From LMUY01 sp964245495 (GTDB lineage: Bacteria > Pseudomonadota > Alphaproteobacteria > Acetobacterales > Acetobacteraceae), in assembly GCA_964245495.1 (NCBI GenBank), contig CAXTNC010000086.1, positions 1 through 13,423 of the forward strand: a stretch of DNA of 13,423 nt, read 5' to 3'. The notes under the pieces are model-generated. The model saw nothing but the letters and a program-made list of their open reading frames with translations, did not search any database and was not told the DNA's origin. A program made the position numbers and the translations under genes. This document shows, one piece after another, positions 7,489 to 13,423 of this stretch (its first letter is position 1; every line of letters begins with the position of its first letter).

Positions 7489-9158
7489 GCCAGCGCCGCC
7501 TCCGCCTCCCGCACCACGCCGGCCAGCGCGCCTGGCTGGAACGGGGACGCCAGCCCGGCGGAGCGCACCAGCTCGCCGAATGGCGCCGAGCCGCCGCGGC
7601 CGCACAGCGCCACGTAGGCGTCGAGCGCGCCCTGGTAGTCGGTGCGGGAGCGCACCCAGAGCTGCATCGCGCAGCACAGCGCCAGCGTGTAGTCGATGTA
7701 GTAGAACGGCGAGAGATAGATGTGCGGCTTGGCCTGCCAGCGCCCGCCCTTCGCCGGGTAGGCCAGGTCGCCGTAATCGGTCCAGGGCATGTAGCGGCGT
7801 TCCAGCGCCTGCCACATCGCGTGGCGCTCGGCCGGGGTGGCGCCGGGGTTGGCGTACACCTCGTGCTGGAAGTGGTCCACGCAGGCGCCGTAGGGCAGGA
7901 AGGCCAGCGACGTGACGAGGTGCATGCGGCGGAACCGCTCCGCCTCCGCCTCGCCCACCAGCAGGCCCACGCCGGGTCCGGTGAGGAACTCCAGGCCCAT
8001 GGAGTTGATCTCGGCCGCCTCCATGGTCGGCCACAAGTAGTCGATGCCGGGCTGGTGGCGGCTTTCCCAGTTCTGGAAGGCGTGGCCCATCTCGTGGGTG
8101 AACACGCCCACGTCGGCGTGGGTGCCTGTGAAGTTGGCGAAGATGAACGGCACCCCGGCGGTCGGGAACGAGGTGCAGAAGCCGCCGCCCGCCTTGCCCG
8201 GGCGGTTCTTCAGGTCCAGGAAGCCGCCCGCGTTCATCAGGCGGTAGAAGTCGCCTAAGCGCCCGTCCATGCCGTCGAACATGCGCTGCGCCTGCGCCAC
8301 CAGGAAGTCGTGATCGCCCGCCGGCTTCGGGTTGCCCGCCGGGTCGATCAGCGCCTCGTCCCAGTGATGCAGCTTGTCCCAGCCATGCTCCTGCCGCCGC
8401 GCTTCCAGCAGGCGGGCGACCAGCGGGACGACGTGGGTGGCCACCTCGTCGCGGTAGCGCGCCACGTCCTCCGGGCCGTAATCGACCCGGCGCATGCGGC
8501 GGTAGCCGAGCGGGGTGTAGCTGGCGCAGCCCAAGGCGCCGGCCATGCCGTGGCGCAGGTGGACCAGCTCGTCATACAGGCTGTCCAGCTCCTCGCCATG
8601 GCCTGCGAAGAAGTCCCAGCGCGCCTGCTCCGCCCGATGCCGCACGTCCCGGTCGGCCGACTCGGCGCAAGGGCCGAGGCCGGCGAGGTTGGTTTCCACG
8701 CCCTCGGCCGTGACCTTGGCGGCGGCCAGCAGCGCCGTGTAGCGCGCGCCCAGCCGGCTTTCCTCCTCCAGCGCGGCGGAGATCGCCGGGTTGAAGGTGG
8801 TGATGTCGGTTTCCCACAGCCGCACGGCGTGGGCGCCGGCCAGCGCCTCCGTGCCCGGCATGGCGAGCAGGCGGCGTTTCATGTCCACCTCGTGCCCGGT
8901 GACGACGGGGGCCAGCGCGTCCGCGTATTCCCGCGCCGCCTTGGCCGCGGCGTCCGCCGTATCCTGCGCGAAGCGGAGGTGGACCAGGGCGCTCCAGCTG
9001 TCCACCTCCCGCCGCAGGTGGTCCCAGGACGCCAGCGCCGCTGCCGGGTCGGTGTCCAGCCGGGCGTGCAGGGCGGCGTAGTCCGCGGCCAGGGACTCCC
9101 GGGTCGGGGTGGGGGCGGCGATGTCGGCGAAGCGGAGCGGAGGGCTGATGTCTGGCAT
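7485..9158 (-). CDS. M3 family oligoendopeptidase (PepF/thimet-like zinc peptidase)
   Basis: This is a 557-residue cytoplasmic metallopeptidase that should cut short peptides. It has no signal peptide. The long helical N-terminal half is typical of the family. The zinc site is HEMGH (355-359) within DVGVFTHEMGHAFQNWE. The third ligand is the Glu in MEAAEINSMGLEF (E383), at the usual distance. Further family signatures include GGFCTSFPTAGVPFIFANFTGTHAD before the active site and YLSPFYYIDYTLALCCAMQLW near the end. The length is close to the family's usual 560-600. The ATG at 9158 gives a normal N-terminus (MPDISPPLRFADI); an ATG 81 bases upstream would add a Cys/Arg-rich extension and is rejected. 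The start lies in a 12-bp palindrome CATGGCGCCATG (9156-9167). It leads the pair with the OGFr-like gene and is divergent from the OhrR-type regulator. Confidence 0.94.
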   Translation of the reverse strand: MPDISPPLRFADIAAPTPTRESLAADYAALHARLDTDPAAALASWDHLRREVDSWSALVHLRFAQDTADAAAKAAREYADALAPVVTGHEVDMKRRLLAMPGTEALAGAHAVRLWETDITTFNPAISAALEEESRLGARYTALLAAAKVTAEGVETNLAGLGPCAESADRDVRHRAEQARWDFFAGHGEELDSLYDELVHLRHGMAGALGCASYTPLGYRRMRRVDYGPEDVARYRDEVATHVVPLVARLLEARRQEHGWDKLHHWDEALIDPAGNPKPAGDHDFLVAQAQRMFDGMDGRLGDFYRLMNAGGFLDLKNRPGKAGGGFCTSFPTAGVPFIFANFTGTHADVGVFTHEMGHAFQNWESRHQPGIDYLWPTMEAAEINSMGLEFLTGPGVGLLVGEAEAERFRRMHLVTSLAFLPYGACVDHFQHEVYANPGATPAERHAMWQALERRYMPWTDYGDLAYPAKGGRWQAKPHIYLSPFYYIDYTLALCCAMQLWVRSRTDYQGALDAYVALCGRGGSAPFGELVRSAGLASPFQPGALAGVVREAEAALA

Positions 9159-9310
9159 GGCGCCATGGCAAACCGCGCGGCGGCGCGCTGTCAAGCGAGG
9201 ACAACCGCGCTTGCCGCAATCCGGACACAGGCTGGGCATAGGACGGCGGCATTGTGGTGGTGTTCACCGAACGGCGCTAAAGCCAGCCCCGTGCGCAGAG
9301 GATGACCTAG

Positions 9311-9769
9311 ATGCCGACCCCGCCGCTCCGACTGGAAGACCAGCTCTGCTTCGCGCTCTACGCCGCGACCAACGCCGTCACCCGGACCTATCGGGAGAAG
9401 CTGGGCGAGATGGGGCTGACGTATCCGCAGTACCTCGTCGTGATGGCGCTGCTGGGCAAGCCGAGCATGACTTCCGGCGAGCTGGCGCGCGCCTTGCGGC
9501 TGGACGCGGGCACGCTCACGCCCATGCTCAAGCGTTTGGCCAGCGCCGGGCTGATCGAACGCACCCGGCGCGCGGAGGACGAACGGATCATCGACAACCA
9601 GCTCACGGCGCGCGGGCTGGCGCTGCAGCAGGACATGCAGGACGTGCAAGGCTTCGTCACCTGCCGGACGGAGATGCCCGAATGCGACATCCTGGCGCTC
9701 CGCACGGCGCTGCAAGGGCTGACCGAGTCGCTGTGCGGCGCGCCCGCCAGGGAAACCGAGCCCGCCTGA
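9311..9769 (+). CDS. OhrR-type MarR family organic peroxide-sensing repressor
   Basis: This is a 152-residue dimeric winged-helix regulator. The start LRLEDQLCFALYAATNAVTR carries the reactive Cys13 at the place of B. subtilis OhrR Cys15. Tyr27 (in TRTYREKL) and Tyr38 (in GLTYPQY) match the two tyrosines that hydrogen-bond that cysteine. The recognition helix and wing follow (SGELARALRLDAGTLTPMLK, 55-74; RTRRAEDERIIDNQLTARG, 84-102). Additional cysteines at 118, 125 and 142 could serve as the second cysteine of a two-Cys OhrR (inference). The ATG at 9311 has AGAGGA at 9297-9302, eight bases upstream. The usual target, an ohr peroxiredoxin gene, is not in this window. The divergent neighbour is the M3 peptidase. 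Family and sensing type are well supported; targets are unknown. Confidence 0.92.
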   Translation: MPTPPLRLEDQLCFALYAATNAVTRTYREKLGEMGLTYPQYLVVMALLGKPSMTSGELARALRLDAGTLTPMLKRLASAGLIERTRRAEDERIIDNQLTARGLALQQDMQDVQGFVTCRTEMPECDILALRTALQGLTESLCGAPARETEPA

Positions 9770-9923
9770 CGCTGCCTTGCGCGGCATGTCCACGCGCCCA
9801 GCCCTGAACGGGGACGGCCGTGATCTGGCGCTGCGCGGGAACAGGCTTATCTCCGGGGCGCGGGATCGCAGCGCCGTCCGCGGAAGAAGCAGGCGCTGGT
9901 CACTGGATGATGAGGGCAGCTTG

Positions 9924-10589
9924 ATGCGGCTTGCGATAGGCGTGATCCTGTTCGGCATCGCGGCCGTGCCCGCAGGGGCGCAGCCGGCGCCCGCCCCTTC
10001 GACGCCAATTCCCCCAGCGCCGCCCGAGCTGACCCAGATGCTGGCGCAGCCGGAGCACCGGGCCGCGCTGCTGCAGGCGGCGCGCGCAGTCAACGGCCCG
10101 GCGGCTTCGGCGTGCGCGGCGGCCACCTATGGCCCCGCGGAGGACCTGGTCCTGTTCTCCCCGGTCCAGACGGATGGCCACGGCAAGGTGACCGCCGGCG
10201 CCTGGAAGGAGAGCCTGCGCGAAACCGGCTGCGGCAACGACCGGACGATCAACACCTTGACGGTCGTTGGGCAGGGTGGGACGCCGCAAACCCAGCCCTT
10301 GCTGCCCGGCAGCACCATCGCGGACCCGCAGCTGCAGCGGGACAGCGTGCGTTACGCTGCGGGCGGCATGGGCGAGATGCCGGCCGGCTGCGACCAGGGG
10401 GCGGTCACGAACACGCGTTTCATGGGCGTGGATGGCCAGCCATCCGGCGCCCGCCCCGTCCTGGGAGTGCCGCCGAAGCCCTGGACGGAAGTCTGGTCGG
10501 TGAAGGCGTGCAGCAAGGCCGCCAACGTGACCATGCATTTCACGCCGGACGACACCGGCACTGAAATCCGCGCCGATCCGGCAGGCTAG
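9924..10589 (+). CDS. Secreted four-cysteine hypothetical protein
   Basis: This 221-residue protein has a clear signal peptide (MRLAIGVILFGIAAVPAGAQ, cleavage likely after AGA near residue 19), then a Pro/Ala linker (21-34). A short helix (ELTQMLAQPEHRAALLQAAR) precedes a mature domain with exactly four cysteines (64, 103, 156, 196), which could form two periplasmic disulfides. Features include TGCGNDRTINTLTVVG, AGCDQGAVTNTRFMG and KPWTEVWSVKACSKAANVTMHFTPDDTGTEI, a pattern of beta strands. I do not recognise the family. The start at 9924 is chosen because it places the signal sequence at the N-terminus; the frame is open upstream to 9777 but that part is Arg-rich and unlike a protein. It is 154 nt after the regulator and probably separately transcribed, with the MBL-fold gene close downstream. 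Confidence 0.78.
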   Translation: MRLAIGVILFGIAAVPAGAQPAPAPSTPIPPAPPELTQMLAQPEHRAALLQAARAVNGPAASACAAATYGPAEDLVLFSPVQTDGHGKVTAGAWKESLRETGCGNDRTINTLTVVGQGGTPQTQPLLPGSTIADPQLQRDSVRYAAGGMGEMPAGCDQGAVTNTRFMGVDGQPSGARPVLGVPPKPWTEVWSVKACSKAANVTMHFTPDDTGTEIRADPAG

Positions 10590-10665
10590 AACCATCATCC
10601 AGCCATCTGATCATTTCGACGGCGAGCGATTCTTCAACCCGGGCCAGCCGTCGAGCCGCCGCGGC

Positions 10666-11559
10666 TTGACGCAGGTGCTGCGTTGGCGGCTCGAAAGCCA
10701 GCGGCAGCCCTGGCCCCGGCAGCGGCCCGATCCGTCCTATGGCCCGCTGCCGCAGGCCGAGGCTGGGTTTGCGGTGCTGACCTTCATCGGCCATTCGACG
10801 TTCATGATCCAACTGCCCGGCCTGACGGTCCTGACTGACCCGGTGTGGAGCGAGCGTTGCTCCCCCGTCGGCTGGGCCGGCCCGCGCCGCGCCCGCCCGC
10901 CCGGCCTCGCCCTGGACGACCTGCCCCCGGTGGACCTCGTGCTGGTGTCCCACAACCATTACGACCACATGGACCTGCCCTCCCTGCGCCGGCTGGCGGC
11001 GCGCGGGACCCGCCATGCCATCACCAGCGCCGGCAACGCGGCGATCCTGACGAACGCCGGGTTCGGCCAGGTGGAGGCGCTGGACTGGTGGGAAACGGCG
11101 CAGGCCGGCCCCGCGCAGGTCACCGCGACCCCGGCCGCGCATTTCAGCCGCCGCGGCTTCGGCGACACCAACCGCACGCTATGGGCCGGTTTCAGCCTGC
11201 GCACCGCCGATGGCCACCTGCTGTTCGCCGGCGACTCCGGGGCGGGACCGCATTGGCGGGCCATCCGGGAACGGCTCGGCGCGCCGGACCTGGCCTTGCT
11301 GCCGATCGGCGCCTACGAGCCGCGCTGGCTGATGGCGCCCGTGCACATGGACCCGGCGGAAGCGGTGCAGGCCCACCGCGACCTCGGCTCGGCGCGATCG
11401 GTCGGCATGCATTTCGGCACCTTCCAGTTGACCGATGAAGCGATCGACGCGCCTGTGAAGGCCCTGGAAGCTGCGGCCGTCGAGAGCTTCACGACCCTCG
11501 GGTTCGGGGAGTCGCAGCGGTTCCGCCTGGCCCATGGCGGCAGGACGGAGCGGGTTTGA
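10666..11559 (+). CDS. MBL-fold metallo-hydrolase, NAPE-PLD/UlaG-like; true start probably upstream
   Basis: From the TTG at 10666 this is a 297-residue metallo-beta-lactamase-fold hydrolase. The leading strand LTFIGHSTFMIQL with LTDPVWSERCSP is followed by the metal motif SHNHYDHMD (H96, H98, D100, H101). Next come a later His in TPAAHFSRRG, the AGDSG aspartate and the final MHFGTF histidine. This set is typical of the NAPE-PLD-like branch, which includes phospholipase D-like enzymes and proteins of unknown substrate. In the same frame, the bases before 10666 encode SDHFDGERFFNPGQPSSRRG, which matches the conserved N-terminal motif (HFDG, FFNPG) of the family. That part should be translated, but no ATG, GTG or TTG exists between the upstream stop (10528-10530) and 10666. 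A rare start (ATC at 10594/10597 or CTG at 10561) or a sequence error is likely. The enzyme call is firm, the start is not. Confidence 0.9.
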   Translation: MTQVLRWRLESQRQPWPRQRPDPSYGPLPQAEAGFAVLTFIGHSTFMIQLPGLTVLTDPVWSERCSPVGWAGPRRARPPGLALDDLPPVDLVLVSHNHYDHMDLPSLRRLAARGTRHAITSAGNAAILTNAGFGQVEALDWWETAQAGPAQVTATPAAHFSRRGFGDTNRTLWAGFSLRTADGHLLFAGDSGAGPHWRAIRERLGAPDLALLPIGAYEPRWLMAPVHMDPAEAVQAHRDLGSARSVGMHFGTFQLTDEAIDAPVKALEAAAVESFTTLGFGESQRFRLAHGGRTERV

Positions 11560-11581
11560 TCGAGGCAGCCAGGGACGGCGG

Positions 11582-12124
11582 CTAGACCCGTTCACTCACC
11601 GCGATCGCCACCTTGCAGCCCAGCTTGATGACCCGGCTCATCAGCGCGTAGGCCGGCGCCAGCTCCGCCTCGTTGGCCAAGCCGATGTCCCGGTGCTCCA
11701 GCTCTTCCTCGCGGAACTGCTCGATCGTGGCCCGCAGCCCGGACTCGTCCTCTTCCAGGGCGGAGGCCTGCTGGGCGTAGTGCTCGTCGATCGCCTCCTC
11801 GACCGCCACCGTGCAGGCCATGGCGCCCCGCTCGCCGATCAAGGCGCTGGCCGCGCCCAGCGCGTAGCCCGCCAGGTGCCACAGCGGCAGCAGCGCCGTG
11901 GGCCGCACCCGGCGGTCTGCGACCATCGCGGCGAAGGTTTCCCGGTGATGCTCCTCCTGCGCCAGCATGTGGCGCAGCGTGTCGCCTTGCCGGCCGCGGC
12001 CCAGCACTGCCAACTGGCCCTGGTAGATGCGGGCGGCGCCGTACTCCCCGGCGTGGTCGACGCGGATCATGTGCTCCAGCCGCTCGCGCGGGGTGGGGTC
12101 TCCGGGCAAGGTGGTGACGCTCAT
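11582..12124 (-). CDS. coq7: COQ7-family demethoxyubiquinone hydroxylase
   Basis: This 180-residue di-iron monooxygenase hydroxylates demethoxyubiquinone in the penultimate part of ubiquinone synthesis, at the inner membrane. Iron ligands of the ferritin-like four-helix bundle are visible: Glu27 in RVDHAGEYGA, the QEEHH block (Glu57, His60), Glu109/110 in TVAVEEAIDEHY, and the last ExxH in EEELEHRD (Glu141, His144). Hydrophobic stretches (about 77-98 and 160-176) suit membrane contact. The length is normal for bacterial COQ7. The ATG at 12124 overlaps the dsbB stop by four bases (ATGA, 12121-12124), implying coupled translation with dsbB. No other ubiquinone biosynthesis gene is seen here. 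Confidence 0.96.
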   Translation of the reverse strand: MSVTTLPGDPTPRERLEHMIRVDHAGEYGAARIYQGQLAVLGRGRQGDTLRHMLAQEEHHRETFAAMVADRRVRPTALLPLWHLAGYALGAASALIGERGAMACTVAVEEAIDEHYAQQASALEEDESGLRATIEQFREEELEHRDIGLANEAELAPAYALMSRVIKLGCKVAIAVSERV

Positions 12125-12645
12125 GCGTGTCTCCGCGTGGGCAGGCTGAACGGCCTGCGGGCCAAGGAGATGGCGAGGAAGCCGCCGAACGCCAGGGCCA
12201 GCAGCCCGTTCATCGCCGCCATGGACACCGGCAGGCCGGGCAGCAGGTAGGTGGGGTCGTCGCACGGCTTGGCCGGGCGCGCCGGCATCCGCGCCATGCG
12301 CTGGGCGATGGTGCCGCCGCCCAGGCCCGGCGCCGCGCACTCCGGCAGCGGGCTTGGCCACCAGCCCTGCTCCACCCCCACATGGACGCTGGCCGCCGCC
12401 GCGGAAAAGGCCATGCACGCCACCACGCCCCACAGCAGCGCCCGCGGCCCCCAGCGCGGGCGCAGCGGCAGGGCGGCAGCCAGCGACAGCAGGATGGCGA
12501 CGCGGTACGGCCAGCGCTCCACCAGGCACAGCGCGCAAGGCGCCAGCCCGCCGAGCCGTTCCGTGCCAAGCGCCACCAGCAGCGCCGACAGCGCCACCAG
12601 CAAGGACAGGGTGGCCAAGGCTGGAACGCGCATCATGCCGCTCAT
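12121..12645 (-). CDS. dsbB: Disulfide bond formation protein B (DsbB)
   Basis: This 174-residue four-helix inner-membrane protein reoxidises periplasmic DsbA and passes electrons to ubiquinone. The first periplasmic loop carries the CxxC pair Cys37-Cys40 (APCALCLVERWPYR), including the family's ERWPYR. The second loop carries Cys103 and Cys128 (LPECAAPG and PAKPCDDPTYLLPG), with HVGVEQGWWPSP before it. Helices lie at about 8-27, 45-62, 67-88 and 140-162. All four catalytic cysteines are present. Start choice: the ATG at 12645 is first, with in-frame ATGs four and five codons in (12636, 12633) that are about as good; no strong ribosome site separates them. It is coupled to coq7 and divergent from the small gene at 12758. 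Confidence 0.94.
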   Translation of the reverse strand: MSGMMRVPALATLSLLVALSALLVALGTERLGGLAPCALCLVERWPYRVAILLSLAAALPLRPRWGPRALLWGVVACMAFSAAAASVHVGVEQGWWPSPLPECAAPGLGGGTIAQRMARMPARPAKPCDDPTYLLPGLPVSMAAMNGLLALAFGGFLAISLARRPFSLPTRRHA

Positions 12646-12757
12646 CTCTCGCGCGCTTGCGCCGTCAAGGCAAACCCTTTGGCGTCCAGCACGATGCTGT
12701 TTTGGTTGGCGGGGCCGCCTATGTCACGGTGGTTCAAGGCGTGGAGTGTCAGCAGCC

Positions 12758-13045
12758 ATGGCGTCCGTCACCGAATTGCAGCCCCGCTCCAACGGGGACA
12801 GCGCCTGGGCCGTCATCGCCTGGCTGGGCCAGCAGCGGCGGGTGGCGGAGGTGTTCCCGAGCCGGGACAAGGCGCTGGCCGACCTGCAATGGCGCGAGCG
12901 GCAGGTGCAGGCCTACGGGCACCTGCTCGCCGGCACCAGCCACGCGATGCCGCGCTACGCCGTGGCGCCCATCCGCCGCTCCGACCTGCCCCGGCGCTGG
13001 ACCCCGCTGCCCGCGCTGGGTTTCCTGCGCGGCTGGTCGGGGTAG
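12758..13045 (+). CDS. Small hypothetical protein
   Basis: This 95-residue soluble protein has no signal or membrane segment. It begins MASVTELQPRSNGDSAWAVI and looks mixed alpha/beta, with a helix around SRDKALADLQWRERQVQAYG (35-54) and a Pro/Arg-rich C-terminus (RSDLPRRWTPLPALGFLRGW). I recognise no family. The ATG at 12758 has GGAG at 12743-12746, eleven bases upstream. Codon use is like its neighbours, which supports a real gene. It lies between dsbB (divergent) and ftsK (same strand, 78 nt downstream). Confidence 0.65.
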   Translation: MASVTELQPRSNGDSAWAVIAWLGQQRRVAEVFPSRDKALADLQWRERQVQAYGHLLAGTSHAMPRYAVAPIRRSDLPRRWTPLPALGFLRGWSG

Positions 13046-13123
13046 AAACTGTTTTGCGTTCTGGCTGCCGCCGTTCAAGGCTATGACGGCACGAACGCGA
13101 ACCACCACGGACCTGTCTGAAGC

Positions 13124-13423
13124 ATGGCGACCGCCGCTCCCGCACGATTGCTCGCCTCCCCCGCCATCCGCGCCCTCGCCGCCCGACGGCTGGCCGAACT
13201 CGGCGGCATCATCCTCGGGCTGAGCGGGGTGACGCTGCTGGTGGCGCTGTGCTGCTACAACCCAATGGACCCGTCTTTCGACACGGCCACCTCCCGCGCC
13301 GCCACCAACCTGGCGGGGCCGGCAGGGGCCATCATGGCGGACCTGCTGCTGCAAAGCTTCGGCGTGGCGGCCGTTCTGCCGGGCGTGGCGGCGCTGGCCT
13401 GGGCGTGGCGCATCGCGTCGCAC
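13124..13423 (+). CDS. ftsK: DNA translocase FtsK, N-terminal part cut by the window end
   Basis: The first 100 codons are present and the frame is open at the window edge. After a basic/Ala-rich start (MATAAPARLLASPAIRALAA) the first membrane helix covers about residues 27-44. It is followed by the family motif CYNPMDPSFDTATSRAATNLAGPAGA (44-69) and ADLLLQSFG, then a second helix from about 79. This Y-x-P-x-DPS-x-x-T-A-T block and the Gly-Pro-Gly region are characteristic of the FtsK four-helix anchor (FtsK_4TM). The missing downstream part would hold the linker, the RecA-like motor and the gamma DNA-reading domain that pump chromosome ends across the septum and activate XerCD. The ATG at 13124 has no strong ribosome site but gives the expected N-terminus. 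Confidence 0.9.
   Translation, partial: MATAAPARLLASPAIRALAARRLAELGGIILGLSGVTLLVALCCYNPMDPSFDTATSRAATNLAGPAGAIMADLLLQSFGVAAVLPGVAALAWAWRIASH

Overview
The window is a stretch of high-GC DNA (about 70% G+C by eye, codons mostly ending in G or C). It looks like an alphaproteobacterial chromosome, most likely Acetobacteraceae/Rhodospirillales (inference). Reasons: the order SRP RNA - dnaX - ybaB - recR, a COQ7-type ubiquinone hydroxylase, a DsbB, a PF04120 low-affinity iron permease-like protein, and the protein style of the FtsK, NudC and MBL-fold genes. It is gene-dense and mostly housekeeping. I found no CRISPR array, complete insertion sequence, tRNA, phage or plasmid module, and no convincing new multi-gene system.

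Layout. 1-1165 (+): tail of a DUF1656 membrane protein, then an AaeA/EmrA-like periplasmic adaptor, the end of an aromatic-acid-type efflux operon. 1118-2855 (-): nudC, a small lipoprotein coupled to it by a 4-nt overlap, then mscL, whose tail overlaps the adaptor gene antisense. 2956-3057 (+): the small SRP RNA. 3084-5869 (+): dnaX (crossed by a run of 10 N), ybaB and a frame-broken recR. 5866-6243 (-): low-affinity iron permease-like protein. 6481-6993 (+): SRPBCC protein in a locally A+T-richer patch. 6997-9158 (-): OGFr-like protein coupled downstream of an M3 oligoendopeptidase. 9311-9769 (+): OhrR-type MarR regulator. 9924-10589 (+): unknown secreted four-cysteine protein. 10666-11559 (+): MBL-fold hydrolase whose homology starts upstream of its first ordinary start codon. 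11582-12645 (-): dsbB-coq7. 12758-13045 (+): small unknown protein. 13124-13423 (+): 5' end of ftsK, cut by the window edge.

How the genes work together. The dnaX-ybaB-recR block is the usual replication/recombination cluster: clamp-loader subunit, DNA-binding YbaB/EbfC and RecR gap repair. The dsbB-coq7 pair joins a quinone-reducing enzyme to a ubiquinone biosynthesis step. Four gene pairs (nudC-lipoprotein, dnaX-ybaB, pepF-OGFr, dsbB-coq7) overlap by exactly four bases (ATGA or GTGA), suggesting translational coupling.

Most second-look points concern sequence integrity. The N run in dnaX has a length that breaks the frame. recR lacks about 41 nt at a perfect 24-bp palindrome. Two further genes (the efflux adaptor and the MBL hydrolase) have start regions that do not quite fit. 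These may be draft-assembly errors rather than biology.
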